From contig NZ_JAKCFI010000021.1 of NCBI RefSeq assembly GCF_021412625.1, positions 1-64,000 on the forward strand: DNA of 64,000 bases, written 5' to 3'. How positions within the stretch are numbered: position 1 is the stretch's first letter; every line of letters begins with the position of its first letter. The stretch is from Myxococcus stipitatus (GTDB lineage Bacteria > Myxococcota > Myxococcia > Myxococcales > Myxococcaceae). A program made the translations under genes and the position numbers. Below, piece by piece: positions 34,307 through 41,524 of the stretch. The notes beneath the pieces are model-generated. The model saw only the letters and a list, made by a program, of their open reading frames with translations. It did not search any database and was not told the origin of the DNA.

Positions 34307-35074
34307 CTAAAGGAAGGCCCCCGCCACGCACGCCAGCAGCGCCGCGAGGTAGAGCACCACGTAGTTGGGCACCCGACGACTGACCAGCACGTAGGATGCA
34401 ACCCCCAGGGCCAGGCACCCGGCCGCCAGCAGGGGCGCGTGGGCCCCGCCCGCGTTGGCCCCGAACGACACCGCCAGCCACGCCGCCAGGCCCCCCGCGC
34501 ACACCGCCGCCACCGTGCGCAGCCGGGCGCCCCGGGCAGGCAGGTTGGCCCGCGCCACCGCCTCCACCAGCCGGTCCCCCAAGGTGAGCCCCAGCCAGTA
34601 CAGCCGCACCCGGAGCAGCAGGTGCACCAGGTTGTACAGCACCAGGAAGACAGGCACCGCCCACAACCCCAGCAGCGGCACCAGCGCGGCGCCCACCGCG
34701 CCCGCCGCCGGCTTGAGCGACAGCCAGAAGAAGCCGTCCCCCAGCGCCGCCAGGGGCCCCATCAGCGCCGCCTTGAAGGCCACCACCCGGTCCGGCGCCT
34801 CCTCCCCCCGCGCGATGCGCTCCTCGTGGAAGACCACTCCCCCGACGATGGCCGCCGCCACGTACGGGTGGGTGTTGAAGAACACCAGGTGCCGGCGCAC
34901 CGCCTCCTCGCGCGCGGGGCCGGCCGCGTACAGCCGCTCCAGCGCGGGGAACACGGCGTAGGCCAGCCCCAGGTTCTGCATGCCCTGGGGGTTCCACGAC
35001 GCCTGGAGGAACAGCGAGCGCATGAAGACGCGCAGCAGCACGCCCGCGGTCAGGGAGGAGTCCCCCGCGCTCAT
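34307..35074 (-). CDS. PTS mannose-type EIID component
   Basis: 255 residues. Begins LTAGVLLRVFMRSLFLQASWNPQGMQNLGLAYAVFPAL, the family start, with HPYVAAAIVGGVVFHEE and KAALMGPLAALGDGFFWLSLKP, the central EIID region, then a C-terminal set of spans. It is the integral-membrane partner of EIIC. ATG 35074 overlaps the EIIC stop (ATGA), so it is translated by coupling. Substrate of the permease unknown. Confidence 0.93.
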   Translation of the reverse strand: MSAGDSSLTAGVLLRVFMRSLFLQASWNPQGMQNLGLAYAVFPALERLYAAGPAREEAVRRHLVFFNTHPYVAAAIVGGVVFHEERIARGEEAPDRVVAFKAALMGPLAALGDGFFWLSLKPAAGAVGAALVPLLGLWAVPVFLVLYNLVHLLLRVRLYWLGLTLGDRLVEAVARANLPARGARLRTVAAVCAGGLAAWLAVSFGANAGGAHAPLLAAGCLALGVASYVLVSRRVPNYVVLYLAALLACVAGAFL

Positions 35075-35787
35075 GCGCGCTCCGTGAGCAGCAGGAGGAC
35101 GATGGCCACCGTCACCGCCGCCGCGCCCAGCGCCGCGTACAGCGGGGCCCGGCGCGCGTGGCTGCCCTGCGCGGCGATGGCCGCCGCGACGGACGCCATG
35201 GCCGGCCACGCCCACGCCAGCCCCCGCACCACCACGTGGGGCAGCTGCTGCAGCAGGGGCTCCACGAAATAGCCCGCGAGCGCGCACAGCGCGGTGAGCG
35301 CGCCGTACAGGGCGAAGTGCGGCCACATGCCCCACAGGTTCTGCCGCATGGCGCGCGTGAGGTTGCCCGCCTCCGCGGACGCCAGCGCCACGCGCGCCAG
35401 CCGCGCCGAATGGCCTTCCAACAGCCGGTCCGCCCGGCGCCCCACGCGCCCCATGCCGATGAACAGCAGCACCGCCAGCGACCAGATGGCGGGCGTGGAG
35501 CCCGCGCCCGTGGCGGCCGTCAGCGTCGCCGCCGCCGCGCTCGTGGCCGTGGCCGCCAGCGTGTCGTTCTCCGGCAGCGACGCGCCCAGGTTCGCCGTGC
35601 CCAGGAAGAACAGCTCCAGCAAGAGCCCCACCGCCAGCCCGGAGGGCACGTCGTTGAGCAACAGGCCCATCACGGAGGCGGCGACGAGCGGGCGCGACAG
35701 CATGGCCTGGAGGAACGCCTTGCGCTCGACGGCCACCAGTCCGCCCCACACTCCCGCGAGCGCCACCTGGTCCCAGACGACGCTCAC
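35071..35787 (-). CDS. PTS mannose-type EIIC component
   Basis: 238 residues, shorter than enteric EIIC (~266). Very hydrophobic with about 6-7 spans; begins VALAGVWGGLVAVERKAFLQAMLSRPLVAASVMGLLL and contains VGLLLELFFLGTANLGASLPENDTLAATATSAAAA, the family core. It starts with GTG 35787, four bases after the EIIB stop. The transporter is likely a low-specificity or purely sensory permease; that is inference. Confidence 0.92.
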   Translation of the reverse strand: MSVVWDQVALAGVWGGLVAVERKAFLQAMLSRPLVAASVMGLLLNDVPSGLAVGLLLELFFLGTANLGASLPENDTLAATATSAAAATLTAATGAGSTPAIWSLAVLLFIGMGRVGRRADRLLEGHSARLARVALASAEAGNLTRAMRQNLWGMWPHFALYGALTALCALAGYFVEPLLQQLPHVVVRGLAWAWPAMASVAAAIAAQGSHARRAPLYAALGAAAVTVAIVLLLLTERA

Positions 35788-35791
35788 GCGC

Positions 35792-36277
35792 TCACCCGGC
35801 CTTCGCCCACCGCTCGGTCAGGTCCGGCAGCTCCACCGGCTTCTCCGCGGGCACCGCGCGCGCCTCCACGCGCACGCCCTGCTCCGCCAGCTGCTGGAGC
35901 GTCTTCAGCTCCGCCTCCGCCAGGAACACGGACGGCGACACCTGCCGGCGCCCCGTCCCGAAGTGCACGTTGCCCAGGTTCAGCTCGCCCAGGCTCAGCC
36001 CATGCGCGTACGCGAAGGGCACCGACGCCACGTCCCGCAACAGCACCAGCGTGCGCACCCCGTCCTTCGACAGGGCCGCGAAGTCCACCTGCGACAGCGG
36101 GAGGATCTGCACCTCGATGGCGCTCTGCACCGCCAGCGCCATGGCCGCGCGGATGAGAGGGCTGGACGCCGCCTCGTCATCCGCGACGACGACGCGGGCG
36201 ACCTTGAGGAAGGGCAGCCAGGCCTCGACGACCTGGCCGTGGATGAGGCGGTTGTCGACGCGGACCAGGGTGATCAC
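35792..36277 (-). CDS. PTS mannose-type EIIB component
   Basis: 161 residues. The start MITLVRVDNRLIHGQVVEAW gives the phospho-acceptor His13 in the R-x-D-x-R-L-I-H-G-Q motif. Middle region VVVADDEAASSPLIRAAMALAV is typical. It accepts phosphate from EIIA and passes it to the incoming sugar at EIIC/EIID. GTG 36277 start, 33 nt after the EIIA stop. Confidence 0.94.
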   Translation of the reverse strand: MITLVRVDNRLIHGQVVEAWLPFLKVARVVVADDEAASSPLIRAAMALAVQSAIEVQILPLSQVDFAALSKDGVRTLVLLRDVASVPFAYAHGLSLGELNLGNVHFGTGRRQVSPSVFLAEAELKTLQQLAEQGVRVEARAVPAEKPVELPDLTERWAKAG

Positions 36278-36310
36278 AGCAGTCTCGAATCGCCGACCCG
36301 CGTCGGTCCG

Positions 36311-36733
36311 TCAAGTTCGCGGCTGCTGCTGGGCCTCGCGAAGCAGGGCGGACGCACAGGTGATGTTGCGCTGACCATAGGAGGCGAGCTGGTTGGCCAT
36401 CTCCGGAAGGGTGATGGACTCGGAGCGGAGCGAGTTGGCCTTGAGGAGCATGGGCAGGTTCACCCCGGCCAGCACCTCCAGGTTCATGCGCTGACACATC
36501 ATCAGCGACTCCTTGCAGGGCGTGCCTCCGAACAGGTCGGCGAGGATGATGACACCCTCCCCGTCATCCACGCGGGACACCGCCTGCTTCATCTTGGCGC
36601 GGAGGTCCTCGACGGGAGTCCCCGGCTCGATGTTGCAGGTTGCCACCGCGGGAAGCTTCCCCACGATCTGTTCCGCGGTGGAGACCAGCTCCTCCGCCAG
36701 ACGCCCGTGCGATGCGACGACGAGGCCGACCAT
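36311..36733 (-). CDS. PTS mannose-type EIIA component
   Basis: 140 residues. MVGLVVASHGRLAEELVSTAEQIVG contains the phospho-His (His9), and VIILADLFGGTPCKESL is the second conserved loop. ATG 36733 is preceded by AGGAG at good spacing, and it is the first gene of the operon. It could be free to contact other proteins because it is a separate polypeptide. Confidence 0.94.
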   Translation of the reverse strand: MVGLVVASHGRLAEELVSTAEQIVGKLPAVATCNIEPGTPVEDLRAKMKQAVSRVDDGEGVIILADLFGGTPCKESLMMCQRMNLEVLAGVNLPMLLKANSLRSESITLPEMANQLASYGQRNITCASALLREAQQQPRT

Positions 36734-36784
36734 GTTCACTCCTGACCAACCCCCCGGAAGCTGCGTCCTACGCCTGAACGCCGC

Positions 36785-36794
36785 GTTGCGCAAC
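36785..36794. promoter_or_regulatory. Palindrome GTTGCGCAAC in PTS leader
   Basis: Perfect 10-bp palindrome about 55 bp upstream of the EIIA start; possible operator. Confidence 0.25.
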
Positions 36795-36874
36795 CCCGGC
36801 GAAAGTTTCCGCCCTGTTCCCCAGATAAGCTCTCACGTCTTGTCTCGAAAGGTAAGACGCCAGGGCCTCCCATG

Positions 36875-36888
36875 CCCGAAATTTCGGG
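36875..36888. promoter_or_regulatory. 14-bp palindrome, candidate operator
   Basis: CCCGAAATTTCGGG is a perfect palindrome with an AT core, standing out in GC-rich DNA between the PTS operon and prxQ. The bound factor is not known. Confidence 0.4.
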
Positions 36889-36921
36889 TCCGGCCGCGCC
36901 CAGGGCTGTCGCCTGCCGGAC

Positions 36922-36944
36922 GGGGGAGCGCCCTCGCTTCCCCC
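36922..36944. promoter_or_regulatory. Strong hairpin
   Basis: GGGGGAGCG pairs with CGCTTCCCCC with one bulged base and a 4-nt loop. No T-run, so it is not a classical terminator; purpose unknown. Confidence 0.3.
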
Positions 36945-37109
36945 ACACTGGATTGGATGCCGCGTGTCTGGGGGAGATGCACCGCGCGCGGGCCTCTCGC
37001 TTCTCGAGACACGGGGTCGCTCGCAGGCTCGCCCCTCCCTCCAGGGCATGCTTGACTGGTTGGCCTGGGCACGCCGGGCCCTCCCTCCGGCGACAGGTGG
37101 AAGGACCGC

Positions 37110-37607
37110 ATGGCCAGGACGAAGCCGCTGCAACAGGGCGAGGCGATGCCCGACGTGACGCTGACGGGCGCGGGCAACCAGCCGGTGCGCCTGCGCGACC
37201 TGTTGGGGCAGAAGGTGCTCGTCGTCTACTTCTACCCACGCGACGACTCACCGGGTTGTACCGTGCAGGCATGTGGCCTGAGGGACCAGTACGAGGACTT
37301 CGTCGCCGCGGGCGCGGAGGTCGTCGGCATCAGCGGTGACTCGGCCGCCTCCCACCAGGGCTTCGCCGCCAGGCACCGGCTGCCCTTCGTCCTGCTGAGC
37401 GACGAGCGCGGCGAGGCGCGCGAGGCCTTCGGCGTGGCCCCCTCCTTCCTCGGCCTGCTCCCCGGCCGCGTCACCTTCGTGGTGGACCGCCAGGGCATCG
37501 TCCGCGACAGCTTCGAATCCCAGATTCGCGTGGGCGAGCACGTGCGCCGCTCCCTGGAGCTCGTCCGCAAGCTCTCCCAGGGGGCGACACCCGCCGCCGC
37601 GAAGTGA
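37110..37607 (+). CDS. bcp: Peroxiredoxin, PrxQ/BCP type
   Basis: 165 residues. PrxQ motif DDSPGCTVQACGLRD gives peroxidatic Cys50 and resolving Cys55, five apart as in the alpha-helix-resolving class. LVVYFYPRDD and VVGISGDS precede and follow it normally. It reduces organic peroxides and H2O2 with thioredoxin. Start ATG 37110. It diverges from the PTS operon. Confidence 0.92.
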   Translation: MARTKPLQQGEAMPDVTLTGAGNQPVRLRDLLGQKVLVVYFYPRDDSPGCTVQACGLRDQYEDFVAAGAEVVGISGDSAASHQGFAARHRLPFVLLSDERGEAREAFGVAPSFLGLLPGRVTFVVDRQGIVRDSFESQIRVGEHVRRSLELVRKLSQGATPAAAK

Positions 37608-37760
37608 CGTCGCGAGCCCGGACGCGCGCGCGCAAATGCCGCGTCCGCGCACCGCAATCCCACGCATGAACAGCGGCGAGCGCGCCAATCCTGCGCGCGC
37701 CCCGCACCCCTCCCACGCCAACCCCGCGAAGTGCCTGCGCGCCCGCCTGCGCGCCTTCGC

Positions 37761-37776
37761 TGGCCCATGCCTTGCT
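37761..37776 (+). promoter_or_regulatory. Sigma-54 promoter (-24/-12) of microprotein A
   Basis: TGGCCCATGCCTTGCT: GG at -24, GC at -12, exactly 12 bp apart, and TTGCT in the -12 box. Transcription would begin near 37787, about 40 nt before the start codon. The match continues downstream as CATGTG(T/C)CCGGGTGC, shared with the second copy at 39383-39398. Three TGCGCGC repeats lie upstream (37692, 37736, 37748). Confidence 0.7.
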
Positions 37777-37826
37777 CATGTGTCCGGGTGCAGCGAGACA
37801 TCCCTCGCCGCGCACAGGAGTCCGTC

Positions 37827-37946
37827 ATGATTCGAAACAATGCGCGTGAGAGCCTCTACGACATGGGCATCATCGCCCTCTGGCCCATGATGTTCGGCTA
37901 CGCCGTCACGATGGTGGCCATGCTGGTCGCCTACGCGCGCCCCTGA
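37827..37946 (+). CDS. Microprotein A, single-span membrane protein
   Basis: 39 residues: an N-terminal hydrophilic piece (RESLYD), a hydrophobic span of about 22 residues (MGIIALWPMMFGYAVTMVAMLVAY), and the end ARP. A textbook ribosome site AGGAG (37816-37820) lies six bases before ATG 37827. A paralogue at 39448-39561 aligns over 33 residues with 22 identities. Each has its own sigma-54 promoter and each is followed by a lipoprotein. No known family is recognised. The conserved motif is RESLYD...P.M.GYA.T.V...V.YARP. Likely inner-membrane. Confidence 0.75.
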   Translation: MIRNNARESLYDMGIIALWPMMFGYAVTMVAMLVAYARP

Positions 37947-38091
37947 GGCATGACGCGCCGGGGCCTGGACGGGATTGCCGGGGAGCCGCTATAAACAGGA
38001 TTACGCGACAGGGCCGCATTCTTTGAATGAGTGCCCGTCGCCACTCCGCGTCGTGACTCCCCCAAGCGTAGCCCCCGAAAGGAAGTCCCCG

Positions 38092-39198
38092 ATGAGCCTG
38101 AGCTCAGGTGGTCGTCTGAATTGGTTTGTGGGTGCGGTGGTCAGCGTGTCGCTGCTGGGTGCCTGCGGCGCTCCGGACGAGCGGACGCAGGATGTGCCGG
38201 CGCAGGGCGAGACGGCGCGCGACGCCATCGCCGGTGACGTGAAGGTCACCCTGTCGGTGCCGCGCTCGTCGCTGGCCGCGCGCGACGCGGTGATGGTGAC
38301 GGTGACGCTGACCAACGTGTCGAAGGACACCGTGCGCCTGCTCAAGTGGCACACGCCGGTCGACGGGCTGAAGGAGGACCTGTTCGCCGTCACGGTGAAC
38401 GGGCAGAAGGCCGAGTACAACGGCCGCCACTACAAGTGGGCCACGCCGGAGGCGCACGACTTCCTGCGCCTTTCCCCCGGCGAGAGCGTGTCGCACGACG
38501 TGGACCTGGGCGCCATCTACGACCTGTCCACGACGGGCGCGTACAGCATCCGCTACGACTCGGACGGCCACCACTCCGACGTCGGCCACGAGGGCCTGTC
38601 ACAGCTGCGCTCGGACGGCCTGGAGCTCTTCATCGAGGGCCGCCCGTTCGTCCACCCGGTGCCGGCCTCGACGGGCATCGTCACCGCGCAGGCGCTGTCC
38701 ACCTCGAGCTGCACCGGCTCGCGCCCCGCCTCCACGGTGACCACCGCGTTCTCCACGGCGCAGACCATGACCAACGGCGCGGTCAACTACCTCAACGGGA
38801 CCATCGGCCCGCGCTTCTCCACGTGGTTCGGCGACATCAACACGACGAACGTCAACCTCATCAAGACGCACTTCGCCGCCATCAAGAACGCCTTCGACAC
38901 CAAGTCGGTCATCGTCGACTGCGCGTGCTCGGACAGCGCCTACGCGTACGTCTACAAGAACTCGCCGTACCGCATCTACGTGTGCAACGCGTTCTGGAGC
39001 GCCCCCATGTCCGGCACGGACTCCAAGGGCGGCACGCTCATCCACGAGATGAGCCACTTCACCGTCGTCGCCGACACGGATGACTGGGCCTACGGCCAGA
39101 GCGCGTGCAAGAGCCTGCGGACCTCCAACCAGGCCCGCGCCCGCGACAACGCGGACAGCCACGAGTACTTCGCGGAGAACACGCCCGCGCAGAACTGA
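38092..39198 (+). CDS. M35-type (aspzincin) zinc metallopeptidase, lipoprotein
   Basis: 368 residues. Signal peptide ends in a lipobox (SLLGAC, Cys25), so it is probably anchored to a membrane. Residues about 48-170 form an N-terminal beta-domain (VKVTLSVP...LTNVSKDTVRLLKWHTP...LSPGESVSHDV). The catalytic part starts near 205 (SCTGSRPASTVTTAF) and has the Zn motif HEMSH (318-322) followed by DTDDWAYG (aspzincin third ligand) and DSHEYFAEN, like peptidyl-Lys metalloendopeptidases and deuterolysin. Cys pairs at 277/279 and 298 support a secreted location. GGAAG precedes ATG 38092 at good spacing. The N-domain recurs alone in the gene at 39724, which suggests it is a pro-domain or inhibitor. Confidence 0.88.
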   Translation: MSLSSGGRLNWFVGAVVSVSLLGACGAPDERTQDVPAQGETARDAIAGDVKVTLSVPRSSLAARDAVMVTVTLTNVSKDTVRLLKWHTPVDGLKEDLFAVTVNGQKAEYNGRHYKWATPEAHDFLRLSPGESVSHDVDLGAIYDLSTTGAYSIRYDSDGHHSDVGHEGLSQLRSDGLELFIEGRPFVHPVPASTGIVTAQALSTSSCTGSRPASTVTTAFSTAQTMTNGAVNYLNGTIGPRFSTWFGDINTTNVNLIKTHFAAIKNAFDTKSVIVDCACSDSAYAYVYKNSPYRIYVCNAFWSAPMSGTDSKGGTLIHEMSHFTVVADTDDWAYGQSACKSLRTSNQARARDNADSHEYFAENTPAQN

Positions 39199-39218
39199 CC
39201 TCGCGCCGGCGCGAAGGG

Positions 39219-39247
39219 AAACGGGGGCGCCACGGCGTCCCCGTTTT
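39219..39247 (+). terminator. Rho-independent terminator after M35 gene
   Basis: Stem of 11 bp with one G-U pair (AAACGGGGGCG with CGTCCCCGTTT), 6-nt loop, followed by TTTT. Twenty bases after the stop codon. It separates cassette A from cassette B. Confidence 0.75.
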
Positions 39248-39252
39248 CGTTG

Positions 39253-39336
39253 CGGGCCCACCGCGCCCTGGCGCTCGCGAATGTCGTCCGCGCACGGCCT
39301 TTCCCACGAACGGACGGAGGGTCGGGCCCACCGCGC
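39253..39336. repeat. 14-bp direct repeat, candidate enhancer sites
   Basis: CGGGCCCACCGCGC occurs at 39253-39266 and 39323-39336, 70 bp apart. Relative to the sigma-54 start near 39409 they sit at about -80 and -150, the usual range for activator-binding sites. Confidence 0.45.
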
Positions 39337-39382
39337 GCGCTTTCCGCGAGCGGCTCCGAGCGCCACGCCCCGTTCGCGATGC

Positions 39383-39398
39383 TGGCCCGCGCCTTGCT
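39383..39398 (+). promoter_or_regulatory. Sigma-54 promoter (-24/-12) of microprotein B
   Basis: TGGCCCGCGCCTTGCT: same layout as the copy at 37761-37776, GG and GC 12 bp apart, with the same downstream CATGTGCCCGGGTGC. Start of transcription expected near 39409. Confidence 0.7.
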
Positions 39399-39447
39399 CA
39401 TGTGCCCGGGTGCCGCCAGACGAAAGCGCGGCGGAACGGAGCACGTC

Positions 39448-39561
39448 ATGAACGACCCGCGTGAAAGCCTCTACGACACGGCCATCCTCGCCCTCGGCCC
39501 GTTGATGCTCGGCTATGCAGCCACCCTCGTGGTGCTGCTGGTGAGCTACGCGCGCCCTTGA
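39448..39561 (+). CDS. Microprotein B, single-span membrane protein
   Basis: 37 residues; paralogue of microprotein A. RESLYD is followed by a span (TAILALGPLMLGYAATLVVLLVSY) and ARP. GGAG (39438-39441) lies six bases before ATG 39448. It is followed 162 nt later by a lipoprotein with the N-domain of the M35 enzyme, mirroring cassette A. Function unknown. Confidence 0.75.
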   Translation: MNDPRESLYDTAILALGPLMLGYAATLVVLLVSYARP

Positions 39562-39723
39562 GTCCCGCGCGTGGGGCCGGCCATACGCCTCCCGTGACAG
39601 GGCCCCGCCGACGTGATGTGAAGCGGACGGGCGGGGCCTGGAGCACGGGCGCCCGCGCATCCCTTCCGGCGACCCGGGGCCATGGCGGTCTCGCGTCGGC
39701 CCGGGGGCGGGAGACCCCTACAC

Positions 39724-40341
39724 ATGACACGCGGACACATGGGCCACATCGCGCTGCTGTCCCTGGCCATCGCCGGGGCGGGCTGCGCCGCGAAACAGGA
39801 TGGCGGCACCCAGCCAGCGGACACCTCCCCGCCACCGGCGACGGAGTCGACGCAACCCTCCTCGACCCCGGCCCCCTCCCCGGAAGGCTCCTCCATGGCG
39901 ACCTCGCTCTCCTGTGCGCTGAAGATGGCCCCGCGGCTCGTCGCGGGCGGGCCGGTGACGGTGACGTTCGACATCACCAACACCTCGAGCCAGCCGCTGT
40001 ACGTGCTCACCTGGAACACGCCCCTGGAGGGCCGCATCCTCAACGACATGTTCCGCGTGACGCGCGACGGGGTGGAGCTGCCGTACGTGGGCCCCATGGT
40101 GAAGCGCGCGCCCCCCACCCCGGACTCGTACGTCACGCTCGCGCCCGGCGCGACGGTGACGCGCGAGGTGGACATCTCCAACGCCTATGGCGCGACGACG
40201 CCGGGCGCCTACGGCATCGAGTTCCGGGGCTCGCTCATGGACGTCACCGCCGACAAGGCCAAGGCCCCGCCGGCCGACGGCGCCTTCCAGGGCGTCGACG
40301 TGAAGTGCGCGCCGGTGAGCACCACGCTCGCCGCGAAGTGA
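39724..40341 (+). CDS. Lipoprotein equal to the M35 N-terminal domain alone
   Basis: 205 residues. A signal peptide with lipobox (AIAGAGC, Cys21) and a Pro/Ser/Thr-rich linker (about 25-60) lead to one beta-domain (about 61-165): VTVTFDITNTSSQPLYVLTWNTPLEG, then DMFRVTRDGVELPYVG, then LAPGATVTREVDIS and GAYGIEF. This follows the same order as residues 48-155 of the M35 peptidase (VTVTLTNVSKDTVRLLKWHTPVDG, ALFAVTVNG-like segment, LSPGESVSHDVDL, GAYSIRY). No catalytic domain follows. The domain recalls secreted proteinase-inhibitor folds (BsuPI-type), so a cell-bound inhibitor or immunity form is a reasonable hypothesis. Start ATG 39724; ATG 39739 is possible. Confidence 0.75.
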   Translation: MTRGHMGHIALLSLAIAGAGCAAKQDGGTQPADTSPPPATESTQPSSTPAPSPEGSSMATSLSCALKMAPRLVAGGPVTVTFDITNTSSQPLYVLTWNTPLEGRILNDMFRVTRDGVELPYVGPMVKRAPPTPDSYVTLAPGATVTREVDISNAYGATTPGAYGIEFRGSLMDVTADKAKAPPADGAFQGVDVKCAPVSTTLAAK

Positions 40342-40354
40342 GGCGCGGCGCGAG

Positions 40355-41443
40355 TCACAGGGCGAGCACGCCCTGCACCGACTCCATCATCTTCACGCGC
40401 CGCTGGGTGACGGGGCTGGAGCCATCCAGCAACGCCGCCGTCTCCGTGAGCACCTGCTCCAGCGGATAGCGCTTCACGTACGGGTCCGGCGTCGTCTGGC
40501 CGCCGGGCACCGTCGACTGCCAGCCCACCATGACGTCGGTGGTGCCCTCCAGCGCCGCCTCCACCGCGCCGAAGGCGAGCCGCCCGGCGATCATCCGGTC
40601 GTGGTGGGTGGGGCCACCGCCGCGCACCAGGTGCCCGAGCACCATGCCGCGCGCCTCCACGCCCTTCATGTCCTTGATGCGCTCCTGGAGGCGGGAGACG
40701 AGCAGCGCGGTGGGCAGCTCCACGCCTTCCGCCTTCAGCACCAGCACGCGGCGCTTGGCCCGGCCCTCCGCCAGGTTGCGCCGCACCAGCGACTCCAGCG
40801 CCTGGAGGATGTCCGCCTCGCCGCGTCCCTGCTCGCGGAAGAGCACCGCGTCCGCGCCCGCGGAGACGGCCGCCGCCATGGCGAGGTAGCCGCAGTGCCG
40901 CCCCATCACCTCCACGACGAACGCCCGGCGGTGCGCGCGCGCCGTGTCGGAGATGCGGTCGCACGCCTCGACGATGGTGTTGAGCGCGGTGTCCACGCCG
41001 ATGGCGGACGCGCTGCAACCGATGTCATTGTCGATGGAGGCGGGGATGCCCACCACGGGCGTGCGGCACTCGCGCGCCAGCAGGTGCGCGCCGGTGAGGC
41101 TGCCATTGCCTCCGATGACGACGAGCCCCGCCATGCCGTCCAGCCGCCGCGCCGCCTCCGCGCGGCCCTCCGCCGTGAGGAAGCGCTGGCTGCGGGCACT
41201 GCCAAGAATCGTCCCACCCAGGTGGCCGCTCGCGTCCAGCTCGGGCTCGGGGACCAGCGGGCCGCCCTCCCCGTCGAGCCGGGTGAGCTCCCGGAAGCGC
41301 CCCTCCATCAGCCCCTCGTAGCCGAACTCCACGCCCAGCACGCGCACGCCGCGCACCGCGGCCACGCGCACGAGGGCGCGCAGCGCCGTGTTCATCCCCG
41401 GTGAATCCCCACCGGATGTCATCACCGCGAGCGTCCTGGTCAT
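40355..41443 (-). CDS. 6-phosphofructokinase homologue with GGNG motif
   Basis: 362 residues. ATP-site start TLAVMTSGGDSPGMNTALRALV, GGTILGSARS, PASIDNDIGCSASAIGVDTALNTIVEACDRI (catalytic Asp in SIDND) and VEVMGRHCGYLAMAAA are all of the PFK family. The central GGDGS, whose Asp binds Mg-ATP, reads GGNGS (Asn113; codon AAT in the sequence). An extra segment at about 50-70 makes it longer than E. coli PfkA. Activity may be altered, or the protein may use a different phosphoryl donor; this cannot be decided from sequence. ATG 41443 chosen; the upstream extension is Gly/Pro-rich. Confidence 0.88.
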   Translation of the reverse strand: MTRTLAVMTSGGDSPGMNTALRALVRVAAVRGVRVLGVEFGYEGLMEGRFRELTRLDGEGGPLVPEPELDASGHLGGTILGSARSQRFLTAEGRAEAARRLDGMAGLVVIGGNGSLTGAHLLARECRTPVVGIPASIDNDIGCSASAIGVDTALNTIVEACDRISDTARAHRRAFVVEVMGRHCGYLAMAAAVSAGADAVLFREQGRGEADILQALESLVRRNLAEGRAKRRVLVLKAEGVELPTALLVSRLQERIKDMKGVEARGMVLGHLVRGGGPTHHDRMIAGRLAFGAVEAALEGTTDVMVGWQSTVPGGQTTPDPYVKRYPLEQVLTETAALLDGSSPVTQRRVKMMESVQGVLAL

Positions 41444-41524
41444 GTGTCCTCCCGAGCGAGGCGAAGGGCCGGGAACCGGCCCCATGCCGTCACCATAGCG
41501 TGGAAGGAGGAGTCACGACCCGCG

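Larger units (their letters stand above)
36734..37109. other. Gene-free divergent region, PTS operon and PrxQ
   Basis: 376 bp between two divergent genes, without a credible gene. Holds a 10-bp palindrome (36785-36794), a 14-bp palindrome (36875-36888) and a strong hairpin (36922-36944). No clear sigma-70 -35/-10 pair could be placed for either gene. Confidence 0.5.

Noticed and set aside
37990..37995. TATAAA before the M35 gene as a sigma-70 -10 box
   Set aside because: No suitable -35 at 16-18 bp; the gene may be read from the upstream sigma-54 promoter.
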